A DNA stretch of 64,000 nt from an uncultured Pelagibacteraceae bacterium (GTDB lineage Bacteria > Pseudomonadota > Alphaproteobacteria > Pelagibacterales > Pelagibacteraceae). Positions within the stretch are counted from its first letter, which is position 1, and every line of letters begins with the position of its first letter. A model generated the notes under the pieces. The model was given only the letters and a program-made list of their open reading frames with translations. It did no database searches and was not told where the DNA came from. Location: NCBI GenBank assembly GCA_902632445.1, contig CACPCL010000003.1, positions 1-64,000 of the forward strand, read 5' to 3'. The position numbers and the translations under genes are program-made. Below are positions 23,823 to 31,394 of the stretch, one piece after another.

Positions 23823-24284
23823 TTACTGCTCCCCTTTCTGTTTATTTTCCCATTTTAAACTTGATCTATTTTGAAAAGCTTTTTTTCTAGCTAAAAATTT
23901 AAATTTTTCAAAATTTTTCGGCTCCCAGATTTGAAATGTTTTACCAAGTCCTACAAACAAAACGTTATTTGTAATTTTGGCATGATTTAATAGTTTTTCA
24001 GTCAAAGAGACTCTTCCCTCAGTATCAAACTGAAGGTTTATGCTTTCAGATAACACTGACGTTGCAAAATAGTCTCTTTTTTCTTCAAAAGGATTAAGAG
24101 TATCGATCGTGTTTGATAATTTTTCGATTCTGTCTTGCGAACAAGCTTCTAAAGCAACGTGATTGAAAGAAGGATAAGTTATAAAGCCGTTATATCCCAT
24201 TGAGTTCAAGTGCGATCTAAAAGTAGCTGGCACTGAAACCCTTCCTTTTTTGTCTATTCTGTTCTCGTAATTCGATAAAAACAT
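23823..24284 (-). CDS. mraZ: Transcriptional regulator MraZ
   Basis: DNA-binding protein with an AbrB-like double-psi fold that regulates its own operon and is the first gene of dcw clusters. Two MraZ repeats are visible: N-terminal NYENRIDKKGRVSVPATFR, and a second with LQFDTEGRVSLTEKLL. The 153 residues match the family (about 150). It starts the long division/envelope operon and ends one base before ftsZ, so ftsZ should fall directly under its control. Three TGGGN boxes overlap the promoter upstream. Confidence 0.95.
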   Translation of the reverse strand: MFLSNYENRIDKKGRVSVPATFRSHLNSMGYNGFITYPSFNHVALEACSQDRIEKLSNTIDTLNPFEEKRDYFATSVLSESINLQFDTEGRVSLTEKLLNHAKITNNVLFVGLGKTFQIWEPKNFEKFKFLARKKAFQNRSSLKWENKQKGEQ

Positions 24285-24335
24285 TATTAGTTAATGACCT
24301 TTTGTTTGCAAATAAATTCAAATCACCCTCCATTA

Positions 24336-24360
24336 TGGGATTATCTGGGATAGTATGGGT
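24336..24360. promoter_or_regulatory. Candidate MraZ operator: three TGGGN boxes with 5-base spacers
   Basis: On the + strand the sequence reads TGGGA-ttatc-TGGGA-tagta-TGGGT, three pentamers on an exact 10-base period, 51 bases before the mraZ start. Direct TGGGN repeats spaced by five bases upstream of mraZ are the described MraZ recognition site in Gammaproteobacteria. The boxes cover the proposed -10 element, which suits autorepression. The repeats read on the strand opposite to the gene, which is a caution for the match. Confidence 0.7.
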
Positions 24361-24377
24361 TTTTAAAAAATAGTCAA
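24350..24377 (-). promoter_or_regulatory. Candidate sigma-70 promoter of the mraZ-ftsZ operon
   Basis: Reading the minus strand: TTGACT at 24377-24372, a 16-base spacer, then TACTAT at 24355-24350. Both hexamers are close to the sigma-70 consensus, and the -10 lies within the MraZ boxes. It would drive mraZ, ftsZ and the downstream division genes. In so AT-rich a sequence chance matches are frequent; the coincidence with the boxes raises confidence. Confidence 0.5.
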
Positions 24378-24433
24378 TAAGTTTGTGTCTGCTTAAATAG
24401 TACAAAAGAAGAACAATTTTAGGTGAGTTTTTT

Positions 24434-24787
24434 GCTAGACAATCTATAAGCCGGGTTCTGTCATTTAAGATGTCATTTCTCTAGGCTTAAATTCACATTT
24501 AAGCTCAAGCGGTTAACCCAGAAGACTAACTAAAGACTGTTTTTAGCAAAATGCTGCGTCCTCTCTATTTAACCTTGCTCCCAGTGGGGTTTGCCTTGCG
24601 TTTTTTGTTACCAAAAAACCGGTGAGCTCTTACCTCGCCGTTTCACCCTTGCCTTGATAAGGCGGTTTATTTTCTGTGGCACTGTCCCTGAAGTCACCCT
24701 CGCCAGTCATTAACTGGCACTGTGTCTTTACGGAGCCCGGACTTTCCTCTATTAGCTATACCAATAGCGACAATCCAATTATCTAGC
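24434..24787 (-). ncRNA. rnpB: RNase P RNA (catalytic RNA of ribonuclease P)
   Basis: Catalytic RNA that trims tRNA 5' leaders. Read on the minus strand, the conserved GAGGAAAGTCCGGGCTCC block lies near the 5' end and the matching 3' block CAGAACCCGGCTTATAGAT near the 3' end. The ends pair as helix P1: GCTAGATAAT at the 5' end with ATTGTCTAGC at the 3' end, all ten positions pairing with one G-U. This fixes the boundaries at about 354 nt, a normal type A size. It fills most of the interval between mraZ and the amidase gene, the longest stretch in the window without a protein gene. No clear intrinsic terminator is seen after the 3' end. Confidence 0.95.
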
Positions 24788-24795
24788 AGTGAGTT

Positions 24796-24822
24796 CTTAT
24801 AAAATTAAAGTAATTATATCAA
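24796..24822 (-). promoter_or_regulatory. Possible rnpB promoter
   Basis: On the minus strand TTGATA (24822-24817), a 15-base spacer and TATAAG (24801-24796) lie so that transcription would start about eight bases later, at the predicted 5' end of helix P1 (24787). The fit in position is good; the short spacer and AT-rich background keep confidence low. Confidence 0.4.
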
Positions 24823-24830
24823 GAGAATCT

Positions 24831-25547
24831 TTACAAATTAGCTAAAAAATGGCTAATTTGAAGGGTTTTTTTATCAATTTTGCCTGTAACTTTCGTTGGG
24901 TTATATCTTTGTTGAAATGCTTTGATCACTAATCTGTCGTTTTTACCGTTTTTTTTGTTGATTTGAAAATATCGATATCCAATTTTAAATAAATTTCTAA
25001 AAAACATTTTTCTGTGATTTTTATTATTTTCAAAAAAAAATTTTTTCAAATTTGAAGTATACCAATATCCTAAATTGAATTTACTGAGTTTTTGCCAAGG
25101 AAATTTTTCTCCAGGATCAATTTTTCTTAATGGAGAAATATCGGAGTGACCTAAAAAATTCTCTCTTTTTATTTTATATTTTTTTTTAATAACAATGCTT
25201 AAATTAATTAAACTCTTGATTTGTAAATAAGAGAAACTCTCATATCCATTTTTATGACCCTTGTTTTCAAGCTCAATTCCTATGGAGGAACTATTTAAAT
25301 TAACATATCTCTTCCATTTGGATTTACCTGCATGCCACGCAGTTTTATTTACTTCCGCCATTTGGGTGACAGCTCCTTTTTTATTAATTAAAAAATGACA
25401 GCTAACTTTAGATTTAGGGTTTTTTAGTCTTTTTAAAGATTCAATTTCTGATTGCATTCCTGTATAGTGTATTACCACAAATTTTATTTTAGATTTTAAA
25501 CGCTTTTTTGAGGAAACATTAGGTGATAAATCCATTATTATTTTCAT
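24831..25547 (-). CDS. N-acetylmuramoyl-L-alanine amidase, AmiD/AmpD-like (Amidase_2)
   Basis: Zinc amidase that cuts the bond between MurNAc and L-alanine in muropeptides or peptidoglycan. Ligands are visible: FVVIHYTG (first His), then LGHSDISPLRKIDPG (second His and the Asp). A C-terminal helical segment (GYRYFQINKKNGKNDRLVIKAFQQRYNP) resembles the peptidoglycan-binding domain found in AmiD. No signal peptide or lipobox is seen at the N-terminus (MKIIMDLSPNVSSKK), so it may act in the cytoplasm on recycled muropeptides, as AmpD does. AmiD and AmpD roles cannot be separated here. It is divergent from mlaA. Confidence 0.88.
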   Translation of the reverse strand: MKIIMDLSPNVSSKKRLKSKIKFVVIHYTGMQSEIESLKRLKNPKSKVSCHFLINKKGAVTQMAEVNKTAWHAGKSKWKRYVNLNSSSIGIELENKGHKNGYESFSYLQIKSLINLSIVIKKKYKIKRENFLGHSDISPLRKIDPGEKFPWQKLSKFNLGYWYTSNLKKFFFENNKNHRKMFFRNLFKIGYRYFQINKKNGKNDRLVIKAFQQRYNPTKVTGKIDKKTLQISHFLANL

Positions 25548-25581
25548 AAGTTCCCCATTTTTACCAAAAATGTGACAAATA

Positions 25582-25610
25582 TTGAACTTTTTATAGTTAA
25601 TTTATGTATA
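25582..25610 (+). promoter_or_regulatory. Possible mlaA promoter
   Basis: TTGAAC at 25582-25587, a 17-base spacer and TGTATA at 25605-25610, with overlapping TATAGT and TATAAA alternatives just downstream. It lies in the 99-base divergent gap between the amidase and mlaA. The region is almost pure A/T, so this is only suggestive. Confidence 0.3.
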
Positions 25611-25646
25611 GTATAAATATTAAAATTATATATATAGCATAATATA

Positions 25647-26390
25647 ATGTATTCAAAAAAAATTACATCTTTACTAACTTCAATTGCAATTTTTTCTCTT
25701 TTAATGAACTCTGGAATAAAGGCTGCTGACGAGTGCTTTGAGGGATTAAGTAGGTCTATTTTCAAGTTTAACATGGCATTTGATAACGCTATTTTAGAAC
25801 CGATTGCAAAAGGTTATAGTAAACTTCCAGATCCTATTAAAGATGGCACAAGTAATTTTACTTCTAATATTGCAACATTACTATCAATTCCAAATTCTCT
25901 TTTACAAGGAGATATTAGTGGAGTAGGAAATGCTACAGGAAGTTTTTTAATAAACACATCAGTAGGTATACTTGGAATATTTAACCCTGCAGAAAAAATG
26001 GGTTTAAAACCACATAAAGAAGATGTTGGTCAAACTTTGGGGTCATATGGTATTGGACCTGGATGTTATTTAGTGATTCCAGTTTTAGGTCCTTCTACAG
26101 CTCGTGATGCCATTGGTTTAATTGCTGATAGCTATATAGATCCTTTTGCTCATATAACTATTAGAGAAAAAGAATTATTTGGTATTTCCGGTAATGATAT
26201 TGATTACTATTCGGTAAGAGGGACAACCGCAGTAAACTTTAGATCTGAAAATATAACAAATTTTAATAGTATAGAAAAAAACTCAATAGATTTATATTCC
26301 TCATTTAAAAGTATTTACCTTCAGGATAGAGAAAATAAAATTAGGAACTCATCTGATACCCAAGACGATTGGGGAAGTTTAGATAACTAA
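25647..26390 (+). CDS. mlaA: MlaA (VacJ) family phospholipid-transport protein
   Basis: Outer-membrane component that removes mislocalised phospholipids from the outer leaflet and passes them to periplasmic MlaC. The MlaA/VacJ core is clear: ECFEGLSRSIFKFNMAFDNA, SNFTSNIATLLSIPNSLLQGD, and GQTLGSYGIGPGCYLVIPVLGPST. It has a signal peptide (LLTSIAIFSLLMNSGIKAAD), but no cysteine at the expected lipobox; the nearest Cys is several residues past the likely signal peptidase I site. It may therefore not be lipidated, unlike E. coli MlaA. The mlaC gene follows 11 bases on. MlaB/D/E/F are not in the window. Confidence 0.92.
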   Translation: MYSKKITSLLTSIAIFSLLMNSGIKAADECFEGLSRSIFKFNMAFDNAILEPIAKGYSKLPDPIKDGTSNFTSNIATLLSIPNSLLQGDISGVGNATGSFLINTSVGILGIFNPAEKMGLKPHKEDVGQTLGSYGIGPGCYLVIPVLGPSTARDAIGLIADSYIDPFAHITIREKELFGISGNDIDYYSVRGTTAVNFRSENITNFNSIEKNSIDLYSSFKSIYLQDRENKIRNSSDTQDDWGSLDN

Positions 26391-26401
26391 AATTTTTATA
26401 A

Positions 26402-26998
26402 ATGAAAAAAATTAGTATTTTTCTCATAACTTTTATATTAATTTTCAATACGAAATTACAGGCTTATAGTTCAGATCCAAAAACATTTATAGAGGAATTA
26501 GTTAATGAAGCTATACTGAAACTTTCTGATAAAAATCTTAACAATGAGGAAAAAGCAGAATTTATAGAAAAGGTTGCATTGGAGAACGTAGATATAAAAG
26601 CTCTAGGTTTGTACACACTAGGTGAATTAAGGAAATCATCAGAAAAAAGTGATTTATTTAAATATCAAACAACATTTCAAAAATACTTTTTGAAAAGTTT
26701 AACTTCAAGGTTAACTGACTATTCAACTAGTAAATTTGAAGTTGTGGAGGCAGATAAAAAAAGTTCAAATTACACTATAGTAAAATCAAAGATAATTCCT
26801 ACTGATGGATCACCAGAAATTAAAATTGATTGGAGAATTTATACAAAAAATCCTGAAAAACCATTGATCAGAGATCTAATTGTTGAGGGATTAAGTTTAG
26901 CAAGAACACAAAAAGAAGAATTCGCATCAATTTTAAGTTCAAACAATAATGATATTAATATCTTAATTGACAAGTTAGAAGAGTTTTTAAAAAACTAA
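26402..26998 (+). CDS. mlaC: MlaC family periplasmic phospholipid-binding protein
   Basis: Periplasmic carrier (Tol-Tol-Ttg2/MlaC fold) that moves phospholipid between MlaA at the outer membrane and the inner-membrane MlaFEDB transporter. A signal peptide is visible (ISIFLITFILIFNTKLQAYS). The MlaC pattern follows: FIEELVNEAILKLSDK, FKYQTTFQKYFLKSLTSRL, and the strand IKIDWRIYTKNPEKPLIRDLIVEGLSLARTQKEEF cut here into typical parts. The 198 residues fit the family (about 200-210). It is co-directional with mlaA and likely in the same transcript. Confidence 0.9.
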   Translation: MKKISIFLITFILIFNTKLQAYSSDPKTFIEELVNEAILKLSDKNLNNEEKAEFIEKVALENVDIKALGLYTLGELRKSSEKSDLFKYQTTFQKYFLKSLTSRLTDYSTSKFEVVEADKKSSNYTIVKSKIIPTDGSPEIKIDWRIYTKNPEKPLIRDLIVEGLSLARTQKEEFASILSSNNNDINILIDKLEEFLKN

Positions 26999-27004
26999 TT
27001 ATTT

Positions 27005-27081
27005 TGGTGGGCCCGCCAGGACTCGAACCTGGGACCAATACATTATGAGTGTACTGCTCTAACCAACTGAGCTACAGGCCC
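27005..27081 (-). tRNA. tRNA with CAU anticodon (tRNA-Ile2 or elongator tRNA-Met)
   Basis: The minus strand folds as a full cloverleaf of 77 nt, with CCA encoded. The acceptor GGGCCTG pairs with CGGGCCC, the D arm is GCTCAGTTGGTTAGAGC, the anticodon loop is CTCATAA (CAU), and the T arm is CCAGG-TTCGAGT-CCTGG. The acceptor stem and the TTGGTC variable region resemble tRNA-Ile species, where CAU becomes lysidine-modified to read AUA, but elongator Met cannot be excluded. It is not an initiator: the anticodon stem lacks the three G-C pairs and the first acceptor pair is matched. Confidence 0.95.
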
Positions 27082-27108
27082 AAATTAATTCTTTTATATC
27101 ACAGTTTG

Positions 27109-28977
27109 TTATTTTTCTAAGAAACTTTTTAGTTGTTTTGATCTACTAGGGTGCTTTAATTTTCTTAAAGCTTTAGCCTCGATCTGCCTAATTCTCTCAC
27201 GAGTGACAGAAAATTGAAGTCCTACTTCTTCCAATGTATGATCAGTATTCATTCCAATTCCAAAACGCATTCTTAGCACTCTTTCTTCACGAGGTGTCAG
27301 TGATGCTAAAATTTTAGTCGTTGACTCACTTAAATTTGATTGAATTGCTGTATCTAAAGGTTGAAGTGCATTTTTGTCTTCAATAAAGTCTCCCAAACTA
27401 CTATCCTCCTCATCTCCCACTGGTGTTTCAAGTGAAACAGGCTCTTTAGCAATTTTTAAAACTTTTCTGACTTTTTCTAAAGGCATTGCTAATTTTTTTG
27501 CCAATTCTTCAGGAGTGGGCTCTCTACCAAATTCACTCATAATTTGTCTTTGTGTTCTAACGATCTTATTAATTGTTTCAATCATATGAACTGGAATTCT
27601 TATAGTTCGAGCTTGGTCAGCTATCGATCTTGTTATAGCCTGTCTAATCCACCAAGTGGCATAAGTTGAAAATTTATAACCACGTCTGTATTCAAATTTA
27701 TCAACTGCTTTCATCAAGCCGATGTTTCCTTCTTGAATAAGATCTAAAAATTGTAAACCTCTATTAGTATATTTTTTTGCTATAGAAATAACCAACCTAA
27801 GGTTGGCTTCTACCATTTCTTTTTTAGCAATTCTTGATTCTCTTTCACCTTTTTGAATTCTACTTACAAGTTTTTTAAATTCACCAACTGATAAACCAAT
27901 TTTTTTACTAAATTCAACCAGCCTATCTTTTATTTCTGAGAAATCTTTTTTGTATTTTTTAAAAAAAGATTTCCATGTTGCGTTTTCTTTTAAGAATGTT
28001 TCAAATTTAGGATTAATTTCATTTCCTACATAATATTTAAGAAATTCTTCTCGTGAAATTTTATTATCCATAGCTAGACGTAAAAGAACTCCCTCGAGTG
28101 AAACTATTTTTTTATTTTCTTTATAGTGTGACTGAACTAATTCTTCTACTACGTGAGGTGCCAATTGAAGATTTTTAAAATTATCGACTAATATTTCCTG
28201 AATTTTTTTAAAATTTTTATTTTTTGATACTGAAAGTTCTTTTGAGTTTAGCATACACTCCAATTTTTCAACCTGATACTTTTGTAGTTTAGAATAATTT
28301 TTACTTAAAGATTCTAATATATTAATTATTTTTGGTTTTATTTCTTCTTCCATCTTTGCCAATGAAACGTTAAATTCATCGTCATCATTTGTGGAGCTCT
28401 CCTCTCCTTTTTTATCTTCAGATTTTTCATCTTCTTTATCTTTTTTTAGTTTTATTTTTTTACTTACCTTTAATTCATCCTCGTCTTCTGAAGCCTCAAA
28501 GTCCTCATATGTTGAGTCTATATCAATAATATCTCTGACTAAAAGTTGTTGATTTTCGATTTGTTCTTTCCATTCATTAATTTTTTTACCTACAATTGGG
28601 CTCTGGGTTAAAGCATTTATCATTACATCTTTTCCTGCTTCAATTCTCTTTGCGATAGCTATTTCTCCTTCTCTAGATAAAAGTTCAACTCCTCCCATCT
28701 CTCTTAAGTACATTCTTATTGGATCATCACTTTTATCTGACGTTTTTTCTTCAGCAGCGCTGGTTGTCTCTTTCTTTTTATTTGATTGATATTGTGATTT
28801 TTTTTCTACTAAAGTTATTTTTTCATCGACTAAAATTAAAAATGCTTTTTCAATATTTTCGTTTGTGCTGTTTCTTTTCCCTAGTGATTTTCCCAGTTCA
28901 TCATAGGTTATGAATCCTCTATGCTTTCCTTTACCAAGAAGTCTTTCGAATGATTTTGTAATTAGTTTTTCAGCCAT
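27109..28977 (-). CDS. rpoD: RNA polymerase primary sigma factor RpoD (sigma-70)
   Basis: Housekeeping sigma factor that directs RNA polymerase to promoters. The 622 residues include region 1.1 ([18 protein letters not shown]), region 1.2 ([22 protein letters not shown]), then a long Lys/Glu/Asp-rich non-conserved insertion. Regions 2 to 4 follow, with the -10 recognition helix [20 protein letters not shown], and the -35 helix-turn-helix [20 protein letters not shown]. It is downstream of dnaG on the same strand, in the conserved dnaG-rpoD macromolecular-synthesis arrangement. The tRNA gene follows 27 bases after its stop. Confidence 0.98.
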   Translation of the reverse strand: MAEKLITKSFERLLGKGKHRGFITYDELGKSLGKRNSTNENIEKAFLILVDEKITLVEKKSQYQSNKKKETTSAAEEKTSDKSDDPIRMYLREMGGVELLSREGEIAIAKRIEAGKDVMINALTQSPIVGKKINEWKEQIENQQLLVRDIIDIDSTYEDFEASEDEDELKVSKKIKLKKDKEDEKSEDKKGEESSTNDDDEFNVSLAKMEEEIKPKIINILESLSKNYSKLQKYQVEKLECMLNSKELSVSKNKNFKKIQEILVDNFKNLQLAPHVVEELVQSHYKENKKIVSLEGVLLRLAMDNKISREEFLKYYVGNEINPKFETFLKENATWKSFFKKYKKDFSEIKDRLVEFSKKIGLSVGEFKKLVSRIQKGERESRIAKKEMVEANLRLVISIAKKYTNRGLQFLDLIQEGNIGLMKAVDKFEYRRGYKFSTYATWWIRQAITRSIADQARTIRIPVHMIETINKIVRTQRQIMSEFGREPTPEELAKKLAMPLEKVRKVLKIAKEPVSLETPVGDEEDSSLGDFIEDKNALQPLDTAIQSNLSESTTKILASLTPREERVLRMRFGIGMNTDHTLEEVGLQFSVTRERIRQIEAKALRKLKHPSRSKQLKSFLEK

Positions 28978-29029
28978 AATTGAATAGTCAAATATATATA
29001 ATCACTGAAGAAAAAAAATCTATATTTAA

Positions 29030-30817
29030 TTATTCCCCATTTAATTGGCTTTTAAGCTTAATTAATTCGGAGTATGAGCTTTCATCTAAGTTGTTGATTA
29101 GTTTTTGTTCGAGAGATTCTATTTTTTTTAAATTACTTTGGTCCTTGTGGTCATGAATAAGTTCTTCTAGTAGTTCTAAAACATCTTTATTTGTTTTAGT
29201 TTTAGTTATAATTCGAATATTTGAATTTTCGTTTATTTCCTTTATTAATTTATTAAAATCAGAATTTATTTTAGAATTAATATTTTCTTTATCTTTACCT
29301 TCAGATAAATTGTTTATAATTAAGTTCTTTAAACTTTCATTTATTTCATCAATAAAGTGTAACTTTAATAATTCTTCTAATTTTTTTGATGCTATCTCAA
29401 AATAATTTAAAATTATAAACAGAATAGAATATTCAATTATTTGAATTTTTGATAAATCCTTTCTTTTTTGATGTAAAATTTTTGTTTCCTTAAGAATTTT
29501 ATAATCTTTTTTCTTTTTGAATGGGAAATTGTTATAATTTTGTTTTGAAGTTTGAATAGGCGTTAATTTTTTTATTTTTTCAAGAAAATCCTCTAACACA
29601 TATTTTTTTAAAATTTCGTCTTGTATTGAATAGGCAATTTTTTTTATTTCTTTTTCAAATTTTGAAATCTCATAAGGATTATTTTGATCTATCTTACTTA
29701 GATGATGGTTCCAAATAAAAGATTGAATTATTTCTTTTTCTTTTAACAAATTTATTAACGCGTCTTTCCCTTTTTGCTTGATGTAATCATCCGGATCTTT
29801 TCCACCAGGCATTATAGAAAAATAAATTTTATTTTTTTCATTTATTAATGGGAATAGTTTTTCAGCAATTCTCAAAGCAGCTTTTTGCCCACTGTCATCT
29901 CCGTCTAAACAAATAACGGGATTGGAAAAAAACTTCCATATTAAACTAATTTGTCTCTCCGTCAGAGCAGTTCCTGAATTTGCAATTACATTTTTAATAC
30001 CTGATGAGTAAACGCTAACAACATCCATATATCCCTCTACAATTAAAACCTCATCCGTCTCTGATCTTAAGTCTTTAGCTTTATCTAAGTTAAAAATCAT
30101 ATTTCCTTTTTTATAAAATTCTGTTTCTGGTGAATTGATATATTTAGCTAGTTTACCTTCACGAATAATTCTTCCTCCAAAAGCAACTGGGTCTCCTGTA
30201 ATATTGTTTACAGGAAATATTACTCTAGAATTAAATCTATCTATAAACTTTCCAGTTTTATCGCTTTTATAATATAGGCCCGTTAAATTAATATCTTCCT
30301 CAGAGTATTTATTTTTCAATTCGTCATAAAAGTTGTTTTGCCAAGGCACATAACCTAATTTAAACTCCTCTATAATTTTTTTCTGTAATCCTCTTTTAAT
30401 AAGATATTCTATTGCTTCTTTATTATCTGAATTAAATAATTGCTGATGATAATAATTGGAATAATCTTTAAAAATATTTTTATAAGTTTGGAATCTCAAA
30501 TCTTTTTTTTGATCAAAATTAGAAAACCTATATGGTTGCATCCCTGCTTCAGCTGCCAAAGATCTTACAGCTTCTCCAAATCCAATTGATTTTGTTTTCA
30601 TTAAAAAGTCAAAAATATTTCCATGCTCACCACTGCTAAAACAATGGTAAAATTCTTTTTCATCGTTTACAGTAAAGGACGGACTTTTTTCATTCTTAAA
30701 AGGCGAAAGGCCAATAAACTCTTTTCCTCTTTTTTTTAATTGAACTGTTTTTCCTACAACTTGAGATACTTTTAATCTTAATTTAATTTCATCAAGATAT
30801 TCTTTTGGATACTTCAT
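29030..30817 (-). CDS. dnaG: DNA primase DnaG with degraded zinc-binding site
   Basis: Makes RNA primers for lagging-strand synthesis. The N-terminal zinc-binding domain is recognisable (GLSPFKNEKSPSFTVNDEKEF), but three of four expected ligands are changed: Ser38 for Cys, Lys41 for His and Ser62 for Cys; only Cys59 remains. The codons read cleanly, with no frameshift. The catalytic TOPRIM core is intact (VLIVEGYMDVV, VICLDGDDSGQKAA, PGGKDPDDY). The C-terminal helicase-binding region is present but divergent. The 595 residues are normal. The gene abuts yqeY upstream and precedes rpoD. Known: the zinc domain contributes to template recognition. Inferred: it is held together here without metal. 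Confidence 0.96.
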   Translation of the reverse strand: MKYPKEYLDEIKLRLKVSQVVGKTVQLKKRGKEFIGLSPFKNEKSPSFTVNDEKEFYHCFSSGEHGNIFDFLMKTKSIGFGEAVRSLAAEAGMQPYRFSNFDQKKDLRFQTYKNIFKDYSNYYHQQLFNSDNKEAIEYLIKRGLQKKIIEEFKLGYVPWQNNFYDELKNKYSEEDINLTGLYYKSDKTGKFIDRFNSRVIFPVNNITGDPVAFGGRIIREGKLAKYINSPETEFYKKGNMIFNLDKAKDLRSETDEVLIVEGYMDVVSVYSSGIKNVIANSGTALTERQISLIWKFFSNPVICLDGDDSGQKAALRIAEKLFPLINEKNKIYFSIMPGGKDPDDYIKQKGKDALINLLKEKEIIQSFIWNHHLSKIDQNNPYEISKFEKEIKKIAYSIQDEILKKYVLEDFLEKIKKLTPIQTSKQNYNNFPFKKKKDYKILKETKILHQKRKDLSKIQIIEYSILFIILNYFEIASKKLEELLKLHFIDEINESLKNLIINNLSEGKDKENINSKINSDFNKLIKEINENSNIRIITKTKTNKDVLELLEELIHDHKDQSNLKKIESLEQKLINNLDESSYSELIKLKSQLNGE

Positions 30818-31273
30818 TTAGTTTAAAAGTTTTTTTATAATTAAGCTTACTTTTGAAAAATCAAGAGTGTCTGCATGTTTTGCTTTCAAAACCCCCATAA
30901 CTTTTCCCATATCTTTCATAGAAGATGCACCAGAAGATTTTATAGCTTCCTCACATATTTTTTTTGTCTCTTCTTCGCTAAGTTGTTTTGGTAAAAAAGC
31001 ACTTATGACCTCTATTTCTTTAGTTTCATTTTCTAAAAGTTCATTCCGTCCAGCCTTTTTATAGACCTCACACGACTCATTTCTCTGTTTAATCATCTTT
31101 TTTAAAATAGCGGTCAAATCGCTATCAGACATTTCCTTTCGATCTTTGGTTCGGCTTGCTATTTCAGCGTCTTTTATGGCTGATACTACTAACCTAAGAG
31201 TTGGATAAATGTTCTTGTCCTTTGCCTTGAGTGCTTCGTTAAGTTTTTGTTCAATTTGCTTTTTTAAAGACAT
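30818..31273 (-). CDS. yqeY: GatB/YqeY domain-containing protein
   Basis: Small helical protein related to the C-terminal tail of the tRNA amidotransferase subunit GatB; its exact role is unsettled. Conserved segments include MSLKKQIEQKLNEALKAKDK, TLRLVVSAIKDAEI, AFLPKQLSEEE and MKDMGKVMGVLKAKH. The track starts it at 31294, but the family begins at MSLKKQ, so 31273 is preferred and gives about 151 residues. It abuts dnaG. The chosen ATG overlaps an in-frame ATG of the divergent carA reading frame at 31272. Confidence 0.9.
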   Translation of the reverse strand: MSLKKQIEQKLNEALKAKDKNIYPTLRLVVSAIKDAEIASRTKDRKEMSDSDLTAILKKMIKQRNESCEVYKKAGRNELLENETKEIEVISAFLPKQLSEEETKKICEEAIKSSGASSMKDMGKVMGVLKAKHADTLDFSKVSLIIKKLLN

Positions 31274-31394
31274 GATTAAAATTATTTTAATCACAATTCT
31301 TATCCAAAATAAAAAGAACTTTCTTGACGATTTTATTACTATTTCATATGTTGCGCAAAATCATGTTTATAAGTTTTTTACTTTAACTCATGAG

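Noticed and set aside
24217-24405. 62-residue minus-strand ORF upstream of mraZ
   Set aside because: It overlaps mraZ in another frame and covers the promoter and MraZ boxes; no recognisable protein pattern.
24421-24796. Direct repeat AACTCAC flanking both ends of rnpB, considered as an attachment or insertion duplication
   Set aside because: Only seven bases, no integrase or element inside, and rnpB is an ordinary core gene; chance is likely.
25544-25774. 76-residue minus-strand ORF across the amidase-mlaA gap
   Set aside because: It runs antisense into mlaA and over the divergent promoter region, with no family features.
27005-27081. CAU tRNA as initiator tRNA-fMet
   Set aside because: The anticodon stem lacks three consecutive G-C pairs, and the first acceptor pair G-C is matched rather than mismatched.
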